This document shows, piece after piece, positions 1-6,206 of a stretch of 6,521 nt of DNA (positions are counted from its first letter, which is position 1; every line of letters begins with the position of its first letter). Under the pieces are notes generated by a model. It did no database searches. It was not told the DNA's origin and worked only from the letters and a program-made list of their open reading frames with translations. This DNA comes from Nanobdellota archaeon (GTDB lineage: Archaea; Nanobdellota; Nanobdellia; Woesearchaeales; GW2011-AR15), in NCBI GenBank assembly GCA_013335235.1, contig JAAXVZ010000071.1, positions 1 to 6,521 on the forward strand. The letters are read 5' to 3'. The position numbers were made by a program, and so were the translations under genes.

Positions 1-81
1 ATAATATTGGATAAGAGAGGGAATGAGATAAAAAGACAGAACCTTGAGACACTTTTCCTCAAGGCGATCCAAAATGAATAA
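1..81 (+). CDS. C-terminal end of an ABC transporter ATP-binding protein (partial)
   Basis: Frame 1 is open from the window edge to a TAA at 79-81 and gives 26 residues ending NLETLFLKAIQNE. An ending of the form (S)LEE-x-FL-(K) close to the C-terminus is typical of ABC-2 exporter ATPases, where this tail follows the nucleotide-binding domain. No Walker or signature motif is visible because the rest lies outside the window. The following gene starts inside this one: ATG at 74-76 and TAA at 79-81 share ATGAATAA. This suggests coupled translation and an ATPase-permease operon. The assignment rests on the tail motif plus the membrane protein that follows, so it is an inference from short sequence. 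Confidence 0.65.
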   Translation: MILDKRGNEIKRQNLETLFLKAIQNE

Positions 82-1459
82 GCTCCTAGTGCCAATGCTA
101 AAAGAGGAATGGAGAGCCCATTCAGCGTTCTTTGGCAGCTTCATGTTCGCATTGTTCCCCTTGATGATACTAGCCGCATCATTCATAGGAACTGTATTTG
201 CTTCAGACATTCTTAAGGCGATCCCGGCAAGCGATATCCTGCTCATGCTCTGCTATCTATATGTCATGATTGGCACATCTGCAGGCTCATTCGGCCTTCT
301 TGGAAGAGAGGCCATGAACAGGCGCTTTGGCCAGGCAAGCCTCCTGGCATATTCTTCAAGGACACTGCCCATCTCCGAGAAAGAGATATTTCTGTCATTC
401 ATCATAAAAGAATTCTGCTATTATATCGTGTATTGGATACTTCCGTTGCCGCTAGGGTTCGCACTTGGTTCCTTGGCGTCTCATATGCCTGTATCCTTTG
501 CTTATTTCTTACTGGTTTCATTTACTGTATCGTTCCTGATAGGTCTGTCCCTGTCTTTTGTGCTGTCTACTATATTTGTCCATACAAGCAAGAGATTCTT
601 CTCAGTGATTGTATTCCTGCTGCTTGCCGCTTTCATATTATTCAATAGATACCTGGACCTTATCCCAACCTACCGGTTCCTCATTGCAAAAGACCATGGA
701 GCACTGATTCTTCCAATACTTGCGTCTGTATTCTTTTCAGGCATCTCGATACTCTTCCTGAAACTGGATTTCCCAGTAGATAAACGGCCATGGAAAGAGA
801 TGCTATCTAAAATCAGCATGATTCCAGGATTATCTGTTGTATCTTCGAAAGACCTAATTGACCTCTGGAGGAGCGAAGGCGGGTTTGGCAAGATATTGTT
901 CTCAATGCTCTTGCCTTCTCTTGCGCTCTGGAAAATCATAGAGATATTCACAGAGAAGGTAGTCCCGGCCAATTTCCTCACAATGTTCACTATAGCCTTT
1001 GCTATGCTCGCGCCAAACATATATAACTGGCTCACAGAGTTCGACACTTACGGGAACTATGCGTTCCTGCCAGTTCTTCCTTCAGACCTTATCAAATCGA
1101 AGTTCAAGACCTTCATCTACATCAACCTGCTCTCTTTTCTGGTTGTTGTCGGTGTGGCGCTTGCGCGCCAGGATATCGGCAATTTAGCCAGCTCACTGCT
1201 ATGCATCACCGGGCTTTCTATATGGTCCGCATCCGTGATAGTCTATCTGACAGGGCTATCTCCGAACGTGCTTCTTTACAGCCCTAAGATATTTATCCTG
1301 TATATACTATTTCATCTTCCAGTGACTGTCGGCTTCCTTGTGCTTTCTGTGTTCAATACGCAATATATGGCATTCTGCGTATTCATGGTAATCCCTGCAT
1401 TATTTCTGCTGAAGAAATCATTTTCTAAGTGGGACAATGCTGAGCAAGTCGCGTATTGA
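74..1459 (+). CDS. ABC-2 type transporter permease, large two-half form
   Basis: This 461-residue, strongly hydrophobic protein has about 10-12 predicted membrane segments, roughly at residues 19-43, 54-77, 108-135, 141-167, 173-192, 215-233, 276-292, 303-320, 346-365, 375-392, 404-424 and 429-450. It probably forms the membrane channel of an ABC exporter with the ATPase that ends at 81; the substrate cannot be told. A cytoplasmic loop carries SSRTLPISEKEIFLSFIIKE (from about residue 94), the Leu-Pro-x-Ser loop common in ABC-2 permeases. A similar loop (LPVLPSDLIKSKFKTF, from about residue 332) recurs in the second half, suggesting two fused permease-like halves. The ATG at 74 is chosen over an in-frame TTG at 44 because it overlaps the upstream stop (ATGAATAA); starting at TTG would only extend the overlap. 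The family call rests on topology, loop motif and context. Confidence 0.7.
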   Translation: MNKLLVPMLKEEWRAHSAFFGSFMFALFPLMILAASFIGTVFASDILKAIPASDILLMLCYLYVMIGTSAGSFGLLGREAMNRRFGQASLLAYSSRTLPISEKEIFLSFIIKEFCYYIVYWILPLPLGFALGSLASHMPVSFAYFLLVSFTVSFLIGLSLSFVLSTIFVHTSKRFFSVIVFLLLAAFILFNRYLDLIPTYRFLIAKDHGALILPILASVFFSGISILFLKLDFPVDKRPWKEMLSKISMIPGLSVVSSKDLIDLWRSEGGFGKILFSMLLPSLALWKIIEIFTEKVVPANFLTMFTIAFAMLAPNIYNWLTEFDTYGNYAFLPVLPSDLIKSKFKTFIYINLLSFLVVVGVALARQDIGNLASSLLCITGLSIWSASVIVYLTGLSPNVLLYSPKIFILYILFHLPVTVGFLVLSVFNTQYMAFCVFMVIPALFLLKKSFSKWDNAEQVAY

Positions 1460-1487
1460 GCCGAGGTTTGGCATATCGTGCGTATTG
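1451..1487. repeat. Direct repeat GCGTATTG upstream of the kinase promoter
   Basis: The octamer GCGTATTG occurs at 1451-1458 and again at 1480-1487, 29 bases apart start to start. The second copy ends one base before the TATA-like box. The first copy overlaps the end of the permease gene. A spaced direct repeat touching the promoter could be a regulator site, but an 8-base repeat may be chance. Confidence 0.2.
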
Positions 1488-1488
1488 C

Positions 1489-1496
1489 TTTAAATA
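1489..1496 (+). promoter_or_regulatory. Archaeal TATA box for the receiver-kinase gene
   Basis: TTTAAATA matches the archaeal TATA consensus. Its centre lies about 27 bases before the ATG at 1520, where archaeal RNA polymerase would initiate. No Shine-Dalgarno sequence precedes the ATG, so a leaderless transcript is likely. No clear purine-rich BRE is seen just upstream. Confidence 0.65.
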
Positions 1497-1505
1497 AAAG
1501 AACAA

Positions 1506-1511
1506 TTTTTT
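1506..1511 (+). terminator. Possible T-tract terminator of the ABC operon
   Basis: A run of six T residues lies 47 bases after the permease stop. Archaeal intrinsic termination often needs only a U-tract. It sits upstream of the predicted kinase transcript start, so it could end the ABC operon without interrupting the next transcript. There is no supporting hairpin, and the run may simply be part of the promoter's melting region. Confidence 0.3.
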
Positions 1512-1519
1512 CCAGATAA

Positions 1520-3136
1520 ATGACAAGTGTTTTGATAGTTGAGGATGTTCCGTCATGGATTGAGACTGAAACAGATTTCTTGAAATCCCTAGATTATGAT
1601 GTCTCTTCTTGTTTCAATGCAACAGAAGCCCTGAAAATCCTTAAGGAAAAGCAATTTGATCTTGTGATAAGCGATCTGCATATGGGTGGCCCTGAAGCAA
1701 ATGGGGATTATCTCCTTGAGCAGATTATTGAGAATAATATTCCTATCAGGTTTGCCTTGGCGAGTGGAACAATGACGCCGATGGACAAGGACACATTCAG
1801 GGAGAACATCCCTTTTATAGGCTACCTATCTAAAGATGATTTCCATGACAGGACAGGCTTAAATAAGGATAATATAGCATATATACTGCTCCAAGGGATT
1901 CCGGATTACTCTAAATTGCCAAATCGAAATAGATATGTCGATTGGTTAAAGCAGTTCAAAGAGAGACCTGCGCCAGATGGTATCAGGATTTATGCAGATA
2001 GGGTGAAAGGCAGGATTCTCAGATTAGCCAGGCATTTTGAGAAGGAATTAAGCGCTATACCAAGTGAAAACGGCAATGTATACCAGTTACTATCGAATTA
2101 TAGCTTCTTTGGGCCAGAAGAAAGACAGCCTGGAATAGAGAGGAAGACAAAGATAAATCTCCACACAATGAAGAACCTGCTTAAGGATCTTGGGGAAAGG
2201 CACTTAGACAATTGCCCTGAATTAAAACAGGAGGTCCTGAGCGTATCAGATGAGATAGCGGTCCTGATTAATATACCTAATGAAAGAGATATGAGCCTAT
2301 CTGAAGTAGTGAATAGAGCCAAATCGAATCTGGCAGTATTGTTCAATGATAGCATGATCCAAGGCTATATCCAACCAAATATCATGGTTGATAATCCTGG
2401 CCCATACATCGATGCAATCCATTTACTGATGGAAAACGCTTTGGAAGCTGTTGCTCAGAAAAGCTGGAGAAGCATTTACCTGAAGTTCGACAAAGGAAGA
2501 CTGATAATCGAGAACGATGGCGCCCTGCCTGATTTCATAGATGGAGATGGGAACCCGATCCTTGACAGGATAAGATCAAGCAAATCCTTTGGCACAGGCT
2601 ATGGTATCAAGACTGCCTTAAACCAGATAGAGCAGGCAGGAGGGAAACTGACGTATAAGACTGGCGCAAAGACAGTACAGGCAATCCTTGAGATACCCAC
2701 ATATTCAAGGCCTTATAGCTTTCCTTCTGGTGTAGAAAAAAAGGTCCTGTTCTATGATCACTCAGGACAGAGATTCAGCTTCCTAGAAAGCATGGACCAT
2801 TCAGGCGAATTGCCAGGCTGCCAAGTTGAGTTCCATTTACGGGGAGGATTCGACGGGTTCAAAGAGATTGATTTCAAGAGCTATGATATCATATTCGCCC
2901 ATGTAGGTGGGCTGAACAGCGCTTTTGCAGAGAAACTGGCAAAAGAGAATCCAAAGGCAAAATTGATTATGGTATCTGGTTCTTATGAGAACGAATTGAC
3001 CATCAGCGACGCATCATGGTATTCTACTTATAGAGAATTCATGGGTGGGCCGCTAGGTCCAAGGATATATGAGAATGCAACATGGTTCAGAGAGGCTCCT
3101 GGGATGGAGACCATCAAGAGCATAATATACTTCTAG
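1520..3136 (+). CDS. Cytoplasmic hybrid histidine kinase: receiver, kinase core, degenerate C-terminal receiver
   Basis: This 538-residue protein has no signal peptide or membrane segment. Residues 1-125 form a receiver domain with acidic E8/D9, phosphoacceptor D52 (in VISDLHM), S82 and K105. A helical region follows, with a likely phosphoacceptor His at H215 (LHTMKNLL, like the HD-x-KN-LL form of dimerisation domains). Residues about 295-393 are a HATPase domain: N-box MENALEAV (N306), a G1-like NDG (332-334) and G2 SSKSFGTGYGI (353-363). Residues about 406-500 resemble another receiver (VLFYDH, YDIIFAHVGG, LIMVSGS), but the phosphoacceptor position appears to be A460/H461 and no conserved Lys is evident. 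It should autophosphorylate on His and pass phosphate to or from D52; the output partner is not in the window. The ATG at 1520 sits at the predicted transcript start. Confidence 0.85.
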   Translation: MTSVLIVEDVPSWIETETDFLKSLDYDVSSCFNATEALKILKEKQFDLVISDLHMGGPEANGDYLLEQIIENNIPIRFALASGTMTPMDKDTFRENIPFIGYLSKDDFHDRTGLNKDNIAYILLQGIPDYSKLPNRNRYVDWLKQFKERPAPDGIRIYADRVKGRILRLARHFEKELSAIPSENGNVYQLLSNYSFFGPEERQPGIERKTKINLHTMKNLLKDLGERHLDNCPELKQEVLSVSDEIAVLINIPNERDMSLSEVVNRAKSNLAVLFNDSMIQGYIQPNIMVDNPGPYIDAIHLLMENALEAVAQKSWRSIYLKFDKGRLIIENDGALPDFIDGDGNPILDRIRSSKSFGTGYGIKTALNQIEQAGGKLTYKTGAKTVQAILEIPTYSRPYSFPSGVEKKVLFYDHSGQRFSFLESMDHSGELPGCQVEFHLRGGFDGFKEIDFKSYDIIFAHVGGLNSAFAEKLAKENPKAKLIMVSGSYENELTISDASWYSTYREFMGGPLGPRIYENATWFREAPGMETIKSIIYF

Positions 3137-3173
3137 CGCATCCTGCTCGTATTCAGCAGCATTTGATTGTGTG

Positions 3174-3181
3174 TTTATATA
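3174..3181 (+). promoter_or_regulatory. Archaeal TATA box for the PHP gene; decides its start
   Basis: TTTATATA, within the longer AT stretch 3174-3186, is a near-perfect archaeal TATA box. Its centre is about 26 bases before the ATG at 3204. This argues for a leaderless transcript beginning at that ATG, and against the in-frame GTG at 3171, which would lie upstream of the box. Confidence 0.7.
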
Positions 3182-3203
3182 TAAAAGAATTTTACCACAG
3201 GGA

Positions 3204-3884
3204 ATGATTAGAAAAGCGCTCCTGTACACAGGCCTGATTGTGTCTACATTGCTGTACACGTCCTGTATTCAGGCTAGCCATGACCGTGTCATGGGGCAAG
3301 CAGGAGTATATATTGGCAACCTGCACACGCATACGACCGGCAGCGATGACGGGAAAAATACCTACCGTGAGATGGTCGATGAAGCAATTAGGCTAGGTTA
3401 TGATTTCCTTGTGATAACTGACCACCATTCTATCAGTTTAGATACCAGATTCCGATGTGCAAATGAAAAAGATATCCTTTGTGTAATAGGGGAAGAGATA
3501 TCGACTGATGAAGTCCATATATTGGCTATAGATATCAAGAACGCAATCCCCTATGGCACAAGTGCGCAAGAGACAATAGATAGGATACACGCTCAAGGTG
3601 GAATTGCAATCGCAGCCCACCTTAATGACCCAAAATATGGTACAGACTGGACCTATCTTGATCAGCTGAAAGATATAGATGCTTACGAGTATACTCCTAT
3701 CCTTGGCCAGGAATGGTATGATGCAATTCTTTTCAGGCAAGGCACACCTGTTGTGTTGGACTCTGATGCCCATTCAACTGAGGCACTGAAAAATGTTGCA
3801 AACAGCTGCACATTAGAAGAGCTGAGCATAGAAGGGTTAAAGCAAGCTATAAAAAAAGGGATGTGCACAGTGTATTTCCCTTGA
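3204..3884 (+). CDS. Membrane-anchored PHP-family metal-dependent phosphoesterase
   Basis: This 226-residue protein starts with a short basic N-terminus (MIRK), a hydrophobic stretch to about residue 20, and YTSC with C21, an imperfect lipobox. It is probably exported and lipid-anchored, or else held by the signal helix. The rest is a PHP domain, close in style to the CehA/McbA group, with metal ligands visible in order: H41 and H43 (NLHTHTTGSDD), D73-H74 (ITDHHS), E97/E98 (GEEIST), H105, H139 (AAHLND), and D188 and H190 (DSDAH). All motifs are intact, so it should be an active metallohydrolase, probably cleaving a phosphoester outside the cytoplasm; the substrate is unknown. It has its own promoter 67 bases after the kinase gene. 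The ATG at 3204 is preferred over GTG 3171 because the TATA box lies between them. Confidence 0.88.
   Translation: MIRKALLYTGLIVSTLLYTSCIQASHDRVMGQAGVYIGNLHTHTTGSDDGKNTYREMVDEAIRLGYDFLVITDHHSISLDTRFRCANEKDILCVIGEEISTDEVHILAIDIKNAIPYGTSAQETIDRIHAQGGIAIAAHLNDPKYGTDWTYLDQLKDIDAYEYTPILGQEWYDAILFRQGTPVVLDSDAHSTEALKNVANSCTLEELSIEGLKQAIKKGMCTVYFP
3851..3857 (-). terminator. Likely T-tract terminator of the small lipoprotein gene
   Basis: On the minus strand this is CCC followed by seven T residues, 40 bases past the lipoprotein stop codon. It lies inside the 3' end of the convergent PHP gene, where it encodes part of AIKKG. U-tracts like this act as archaeal intrinsic terminators. If used, the two convergent transcripts overlap by at least several tens of bases. 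Confidence 0.35.
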
Positions 3885-3896
3885 ATCTAACACAGA

Positions 3897-4322
3897 TTAT
3901 TTGCAATACTCCTCAGGTGCTGCATCTAGCCCATCCAGGCTAAACACAACAGGCGTACAGGTACCTTCTGTCTCTTCAGATCTTATTGCTCCATATGTAT
4001 TCCCAACAGCGATATTATTTCGCGCAACCCAGTCTGCAGACGGGTTCTCACCAGCATAGAGGGTAAATGAGTTTGTATCGCTCCATTCTGGAAATTTATA
4101 GTTTTTTGTGCTATCAGGATTGTTCGGTGTGAATCTGAAAACCACCTTTTTTGGGCTGTCGGGACAATTATAGTCCTCCGGAGGCGCATCTGAGATAGAG
4201 ATTATCTCTGCCTTACCATCTATTCTATTATATGTGCATCCTCCGCCAGATCTTTGTTCAGGGACGCAAGATGTCACTGCCAACATCATTACAAGAATTG
4301 AATATGCTATTGTGTTTTTCAT
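3897..4322 (-). CDS. Small cysteine-containing lipoprotein, family not recognised
   Basis: This 141-residue protein has a clear lipoprotein-type leader: MKNT, a hydrophobic core, then AVTSC with C19 as the lipidation candidate. The mature part has four cysteines (C29, C53, C122, C140), enough for two disulfides outside the cell. It is rich in Pro, Asn, Glu and Asp, with short beta-like stretches (KAEIISI, KVVFRF, SFTLYA, PVVFSL), suggesting a compact beta-fold domain. The pattern GGCTYNRIDGKA near the start and EGTCTPVVF near the end looks like conserved family signatures, but I cannot name the family. Its stop lies 12 bases from the PHP gene's stop, in convergent orientation. It has its own TATA box and no Shine-Dalgarno sequence. 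A surface or ligand-binding role is possible but unproven. Confidence 0.8.
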   Translation of the reverse strand: MKNTIAYSILVMMLAVTSCVPEQRSGGGCTYNRIDGKAEIISISDAPPEDYNCPDSPKKVVFRFTPNNPDSTKNYKFPEWSDTNSFTLYAGENPSADWVARNNIAVGNTYGAIRSEETEGTCTPVVFSLDGLDAAPEEYCK

Positions 4323-4344
4323 ACCGTAGCTAGAAAGACCTTGC

Positions 4345-4356
4345 TATATATATTTT
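4345..4356 (-). promoter_or_regulatory. Archaeal TATA box for the small lipoprotein gene
   Basis: Read on the minus strand this is AAAATATATATA, centred about 28 bases before the ATG at 4322. That spacing predicts a transcript start at or within a few bases of the start codon. It is one half of the divergent promoter region 4323-4466. Confidence 0.6.
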
Positions 4357-4401
4357 GCTGGGAATGCCGGGACAGCGCTATTTTTTTGGATTGAATGAAT
4401 A

Positions 4402-4412
4402 AGGATTATCCT
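4402..4412. repeat. Short palindrome AGGATTATCCT between divergent promoters
   Basis: AGGAT-T-ATCCT is a perfect 5-base inverted repeat around a single central base. It lies between the minus-strand TATA box at 4345-4356 and the plus-strand box near 4438. It could be an operator shared by the lipoprotein and glycosyltransferase genes. It is short, so chance is a real alternative. Confidence 0.2.
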
Positions 4413-4437
4413 GCCTGCCAGAATTATAAAGAAAACA

Positions 4438-4446
4438 TATTTATTA
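4438..4446 (+). promoter_or_regulatory. Probable TATA box for the glycosyltransferase gene
   Basis: TATTTATTA begins 29 bases before the ATG at 4467 and is preceded by GAAAAC, which resembles a purine-rich BRE. The position again predicts a leaderless transcript. A second candidate, TTATAAAG at 4424-4431, would give a leader of roughly 13 bases. There is no Shine-Dalgarno sequence before the ATG. Confidence 0.5.
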
Positions 4447-4466
4447 GGCATCGCTAATCAGCATAT

Positions 4467-6152
4467 ATGCTGTCCGTCACAAGCCGCAGCTTTGCAAAGG
4501 AGAAGATATATCTTGCAATAATCTTTGCGCTATCTGTATTTGGGACCTACAGCAATTATCTTATCCTGGCTGAAGACACTCAGCCCCTGGTTTATGATCA
4601 GACAGTCATTCATGCAATCAGCACAGCTTTCTTTAAAGTTATGGCTGAAGGGGATGCAGATTCCTTCTTCAGGCTGTATTTGAACTATAACTACGGCTAT
4701 CCCCCGCTGGTTGCATTCCAGGCAATCCCTGCATATTACCTCTTTGGAATAAGCCAGGACATCCATGCGCTGTCAAACTCAGCCTACATATTGATTATGC
4801 TACTTGCCATATATTTTCTTGGAAAGAAGATGATCAGTACAGATGTTGGCATGATTAGCTCTGTACTTGTTTTTTCAATGCCTTATTTCCTGCCATCGTC
4901 ACGTGTCATATTGCCTGACTTCGGACATAGCTCTCTTATTGTGGCTGCCATTGCGGCATTGTTATATTCAGACTGCTTTGAGGACGCATCAATGTCGCTT
5001 GTATTCGGTGCAGCAGCAGGCCTGGCGATGCTGATGAGATTTACCGCTGTGATCTATATCCTCCCGTTCCTGGCAATACTAATATGGAAGCAGCTGTCTC
5101 ACCGCAGAAGGCTTGGCAAAAATATGGTCCATAATATTGCCTTGGCAGGAATCCCTTTTTTAATACTAATCTCCTTGTGGTATCCATTTAATACCAGCAT
5201 CCTTTTGCAGAATACTGAGGAGATGGCATATTATTCAGAGTCCATATCCCGTTCAATTCCACCATTAGAGAGGCCATTTATGAGGCTCATAGGATATAAC
5301 ACCGGCCTGATGCGTGCGTCAAGCATGTATTATGCTCTTCTTGCTTTTTTTATATCCGTCGGACTCCTGGTGGATTCATTTGGCAGAAACAAGACGCTAA
5401 CATCAAGAGAATTCATTGCTGCGGCTGCTGCGCCACTTATCCCCTTGCTTGGGTTCCTGCCATCTGTAAGATACCTGTTCCCGCTGATCCCTCTCCTTTC
5501 AATCGCTGCAGTTGCTGGAGCATACTGGACCTATACGTCACTCGTGGATAAGAAGATGTTGAAACCCAACCCTGCAATATTCATCTGCTGCTCATTATCA
5601 GTGATATTGGTTTTGCCAAGCATATCTCCTGCTGGTGCGCAGAACAGTTTTGATCTGCTCAATACCCCTATGAAAATCGATAGCAAGGAAAGTGAGATTT
5701 CGTCAATAATCCATAACATAATCCAAGATAAGGATATTGCTGCGCCAAAGGTACTGCTGATGCAGGATTCATCTACAGCATTTAACTTGGTGACAAGGCT
5801 AGGCGCTCTAGGTTACTCTGTGCAACCCCTCACGTTCTGCATAGCAGAAAGCCAGGCTGAGGATTTCTATAGTTACTGCAGGCTGAATAGGGCAGTATCT
5901 GCAAATGATTTCTGCTCATATGATCTAATAGTCGACTCGGACCGCAACCTCAACGAGCCAGGGCTCATTCAGCTGAAAGAGGCATTTCCTGAAAGGGCGG
6001 AGTATCTGGCTGAATCGTTGGAAACTATCGGCCGCTGCAAGCCGGGCTATACACTAGCCACTACTGTTAAAAATGTCCCTTCTATAGAGTATGACAAAAG
6101 AGGGTCTGGCGAGGTAGTCTATTCAGACCTATATATATATGCAAGAAAATGA
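4467..6152 (+). CDS. GT-C type membrane glycosyltransferase (GT39/PMT-like) with a cysteine-bearing C-terminal domain
   Basis: This 561-residue protein probably transfers sugar from a polyprenyl-phosphate donor on the outer face of the membrane. The N-terminal helix (about 13-34) is followed by an extracytoplasmic loop with D44 and H49 (YDQTVIHAI), the place of the catalytic acidic residue in GT-C enzymes, then YGYPPL (76-81). R146 and D151 (SSRVILPDFGHSS) match the second conserved loop, GLAMLMRFTAVIY (185-197) resembles the GT39 GLALLTKYTA segment, and SVRYLFPLIPLL (from 333) the late RY-x-LPL-x-P motif. Further helices lie near 107-121, 127-145, 153-170, 176-206, 221-239, 285-305, 317-335, 338-360 and 370-388. 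Residues 389-561 are soluble and carry C458, C471, C483 and C524, perhaps two disulfides if extracytoplasmic. The acceptor is unknown; archaeal N-glycan or glycolipid synthesis is plausible. Confidence 0.8.
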   Translation: MLSVTSRSFAKEKIYLAIIFALSVFGTYSNYLILAEDTQPLVYDQTVIHAISTAFFKVMAEGDADSFFRLYLNYNYGYPPLVAFQAIPAYYLFGISQDIHALSNSAYILIMLLAIYFLGKKMISTDVGMISSVLVFSMPYFLPSSRVILPDFGHSSLIVAAIAALLYSDCFEDASMSLVFGAAAGLAMLMRFTAVIYILPFLAILIWKQLSHRRRLGKNMVHNIALAGIPFLILISLWYPFNTSILLQNTEEMAYYSESISRSIPPLERPFMRLIGYNTGLMRASSMYYALLAFFISVGLLVDSFGRNKTLTSREFIAAAAAPLIPLLGFLPSVRYLFPLIPLLSIAAVAGAYWTYTSLVDKKMLKPNPAIFICCSLSVILVLPSISPAGAQNSFDLLNTPMKIDSKESEISSIIHNIIQDKDIAAPKVLLMQDSSTAFNLVTRLGALGYSVQPLTFCIAESQAEDFYSYCRLNRAVSANDFCSYDLIVDSDRNLNEPGLIQLKEAFPERAEYLAESLETIGRCKPGYTLATTVKNVPSIEYDKRGSGEVVYSDLYIYARK

Positions 6153-6206
6153 GAAGAACTACAAGCGCACATTAATGAGGGGCAGCAGCCATTCGTCAGA
6201 TCTTAG

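Noticed and set aside
44..73. TTG start at 44 adding ten residues to the permease
   Set aside because: The extra residues (MRHFSSRRSK) lie wholly inside the upstream gene, and the ATG at 74 forms a classic stop-start overlap.
670..1047. Antisense open frame of 125 codons inside the permease gene
   Set aside because: It is the shadow of a well-supported membrane protein gene, with no promoter or protein-like motif of its own.
3171..3203. GTG start at 3171 for the PHP protein
   Set aside because: The TATA box at 3174-3181 lies downstream of this GTG, and the ATG at 3204 starts a proper signal peptide at the predicted transcript start.
3438..3773. Antisense open frame of 111 codons inside the PHP gene
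   Set aside because: It overlaps a domain with every catalytic motif intact; the reverse frame shows no recognisable feature.
4381..4387. Seven T residues in the divergent intergenic region as a terminator
   Set aside because: No plus-strand gene ends just upstream (the nearest stop is 3884), so it has no obvious transcript to end.
4395..4457. A 20-codon frame (ATG 4395 to TAA 4457) ahead of the glycosyltransferase
   Set aside because: It has no promoter or ribosome site of its own, lies mostly upstream of the predicted transcript start, and has no recognisable peptide; random occurrence is likely.
6129..6140. TA-repeat near the glycosyltransferase stop as a possible promoter
   Set aside because: It encodes the residues LYIY in frame, and no plausible start codon lies at the right distance on either strand.
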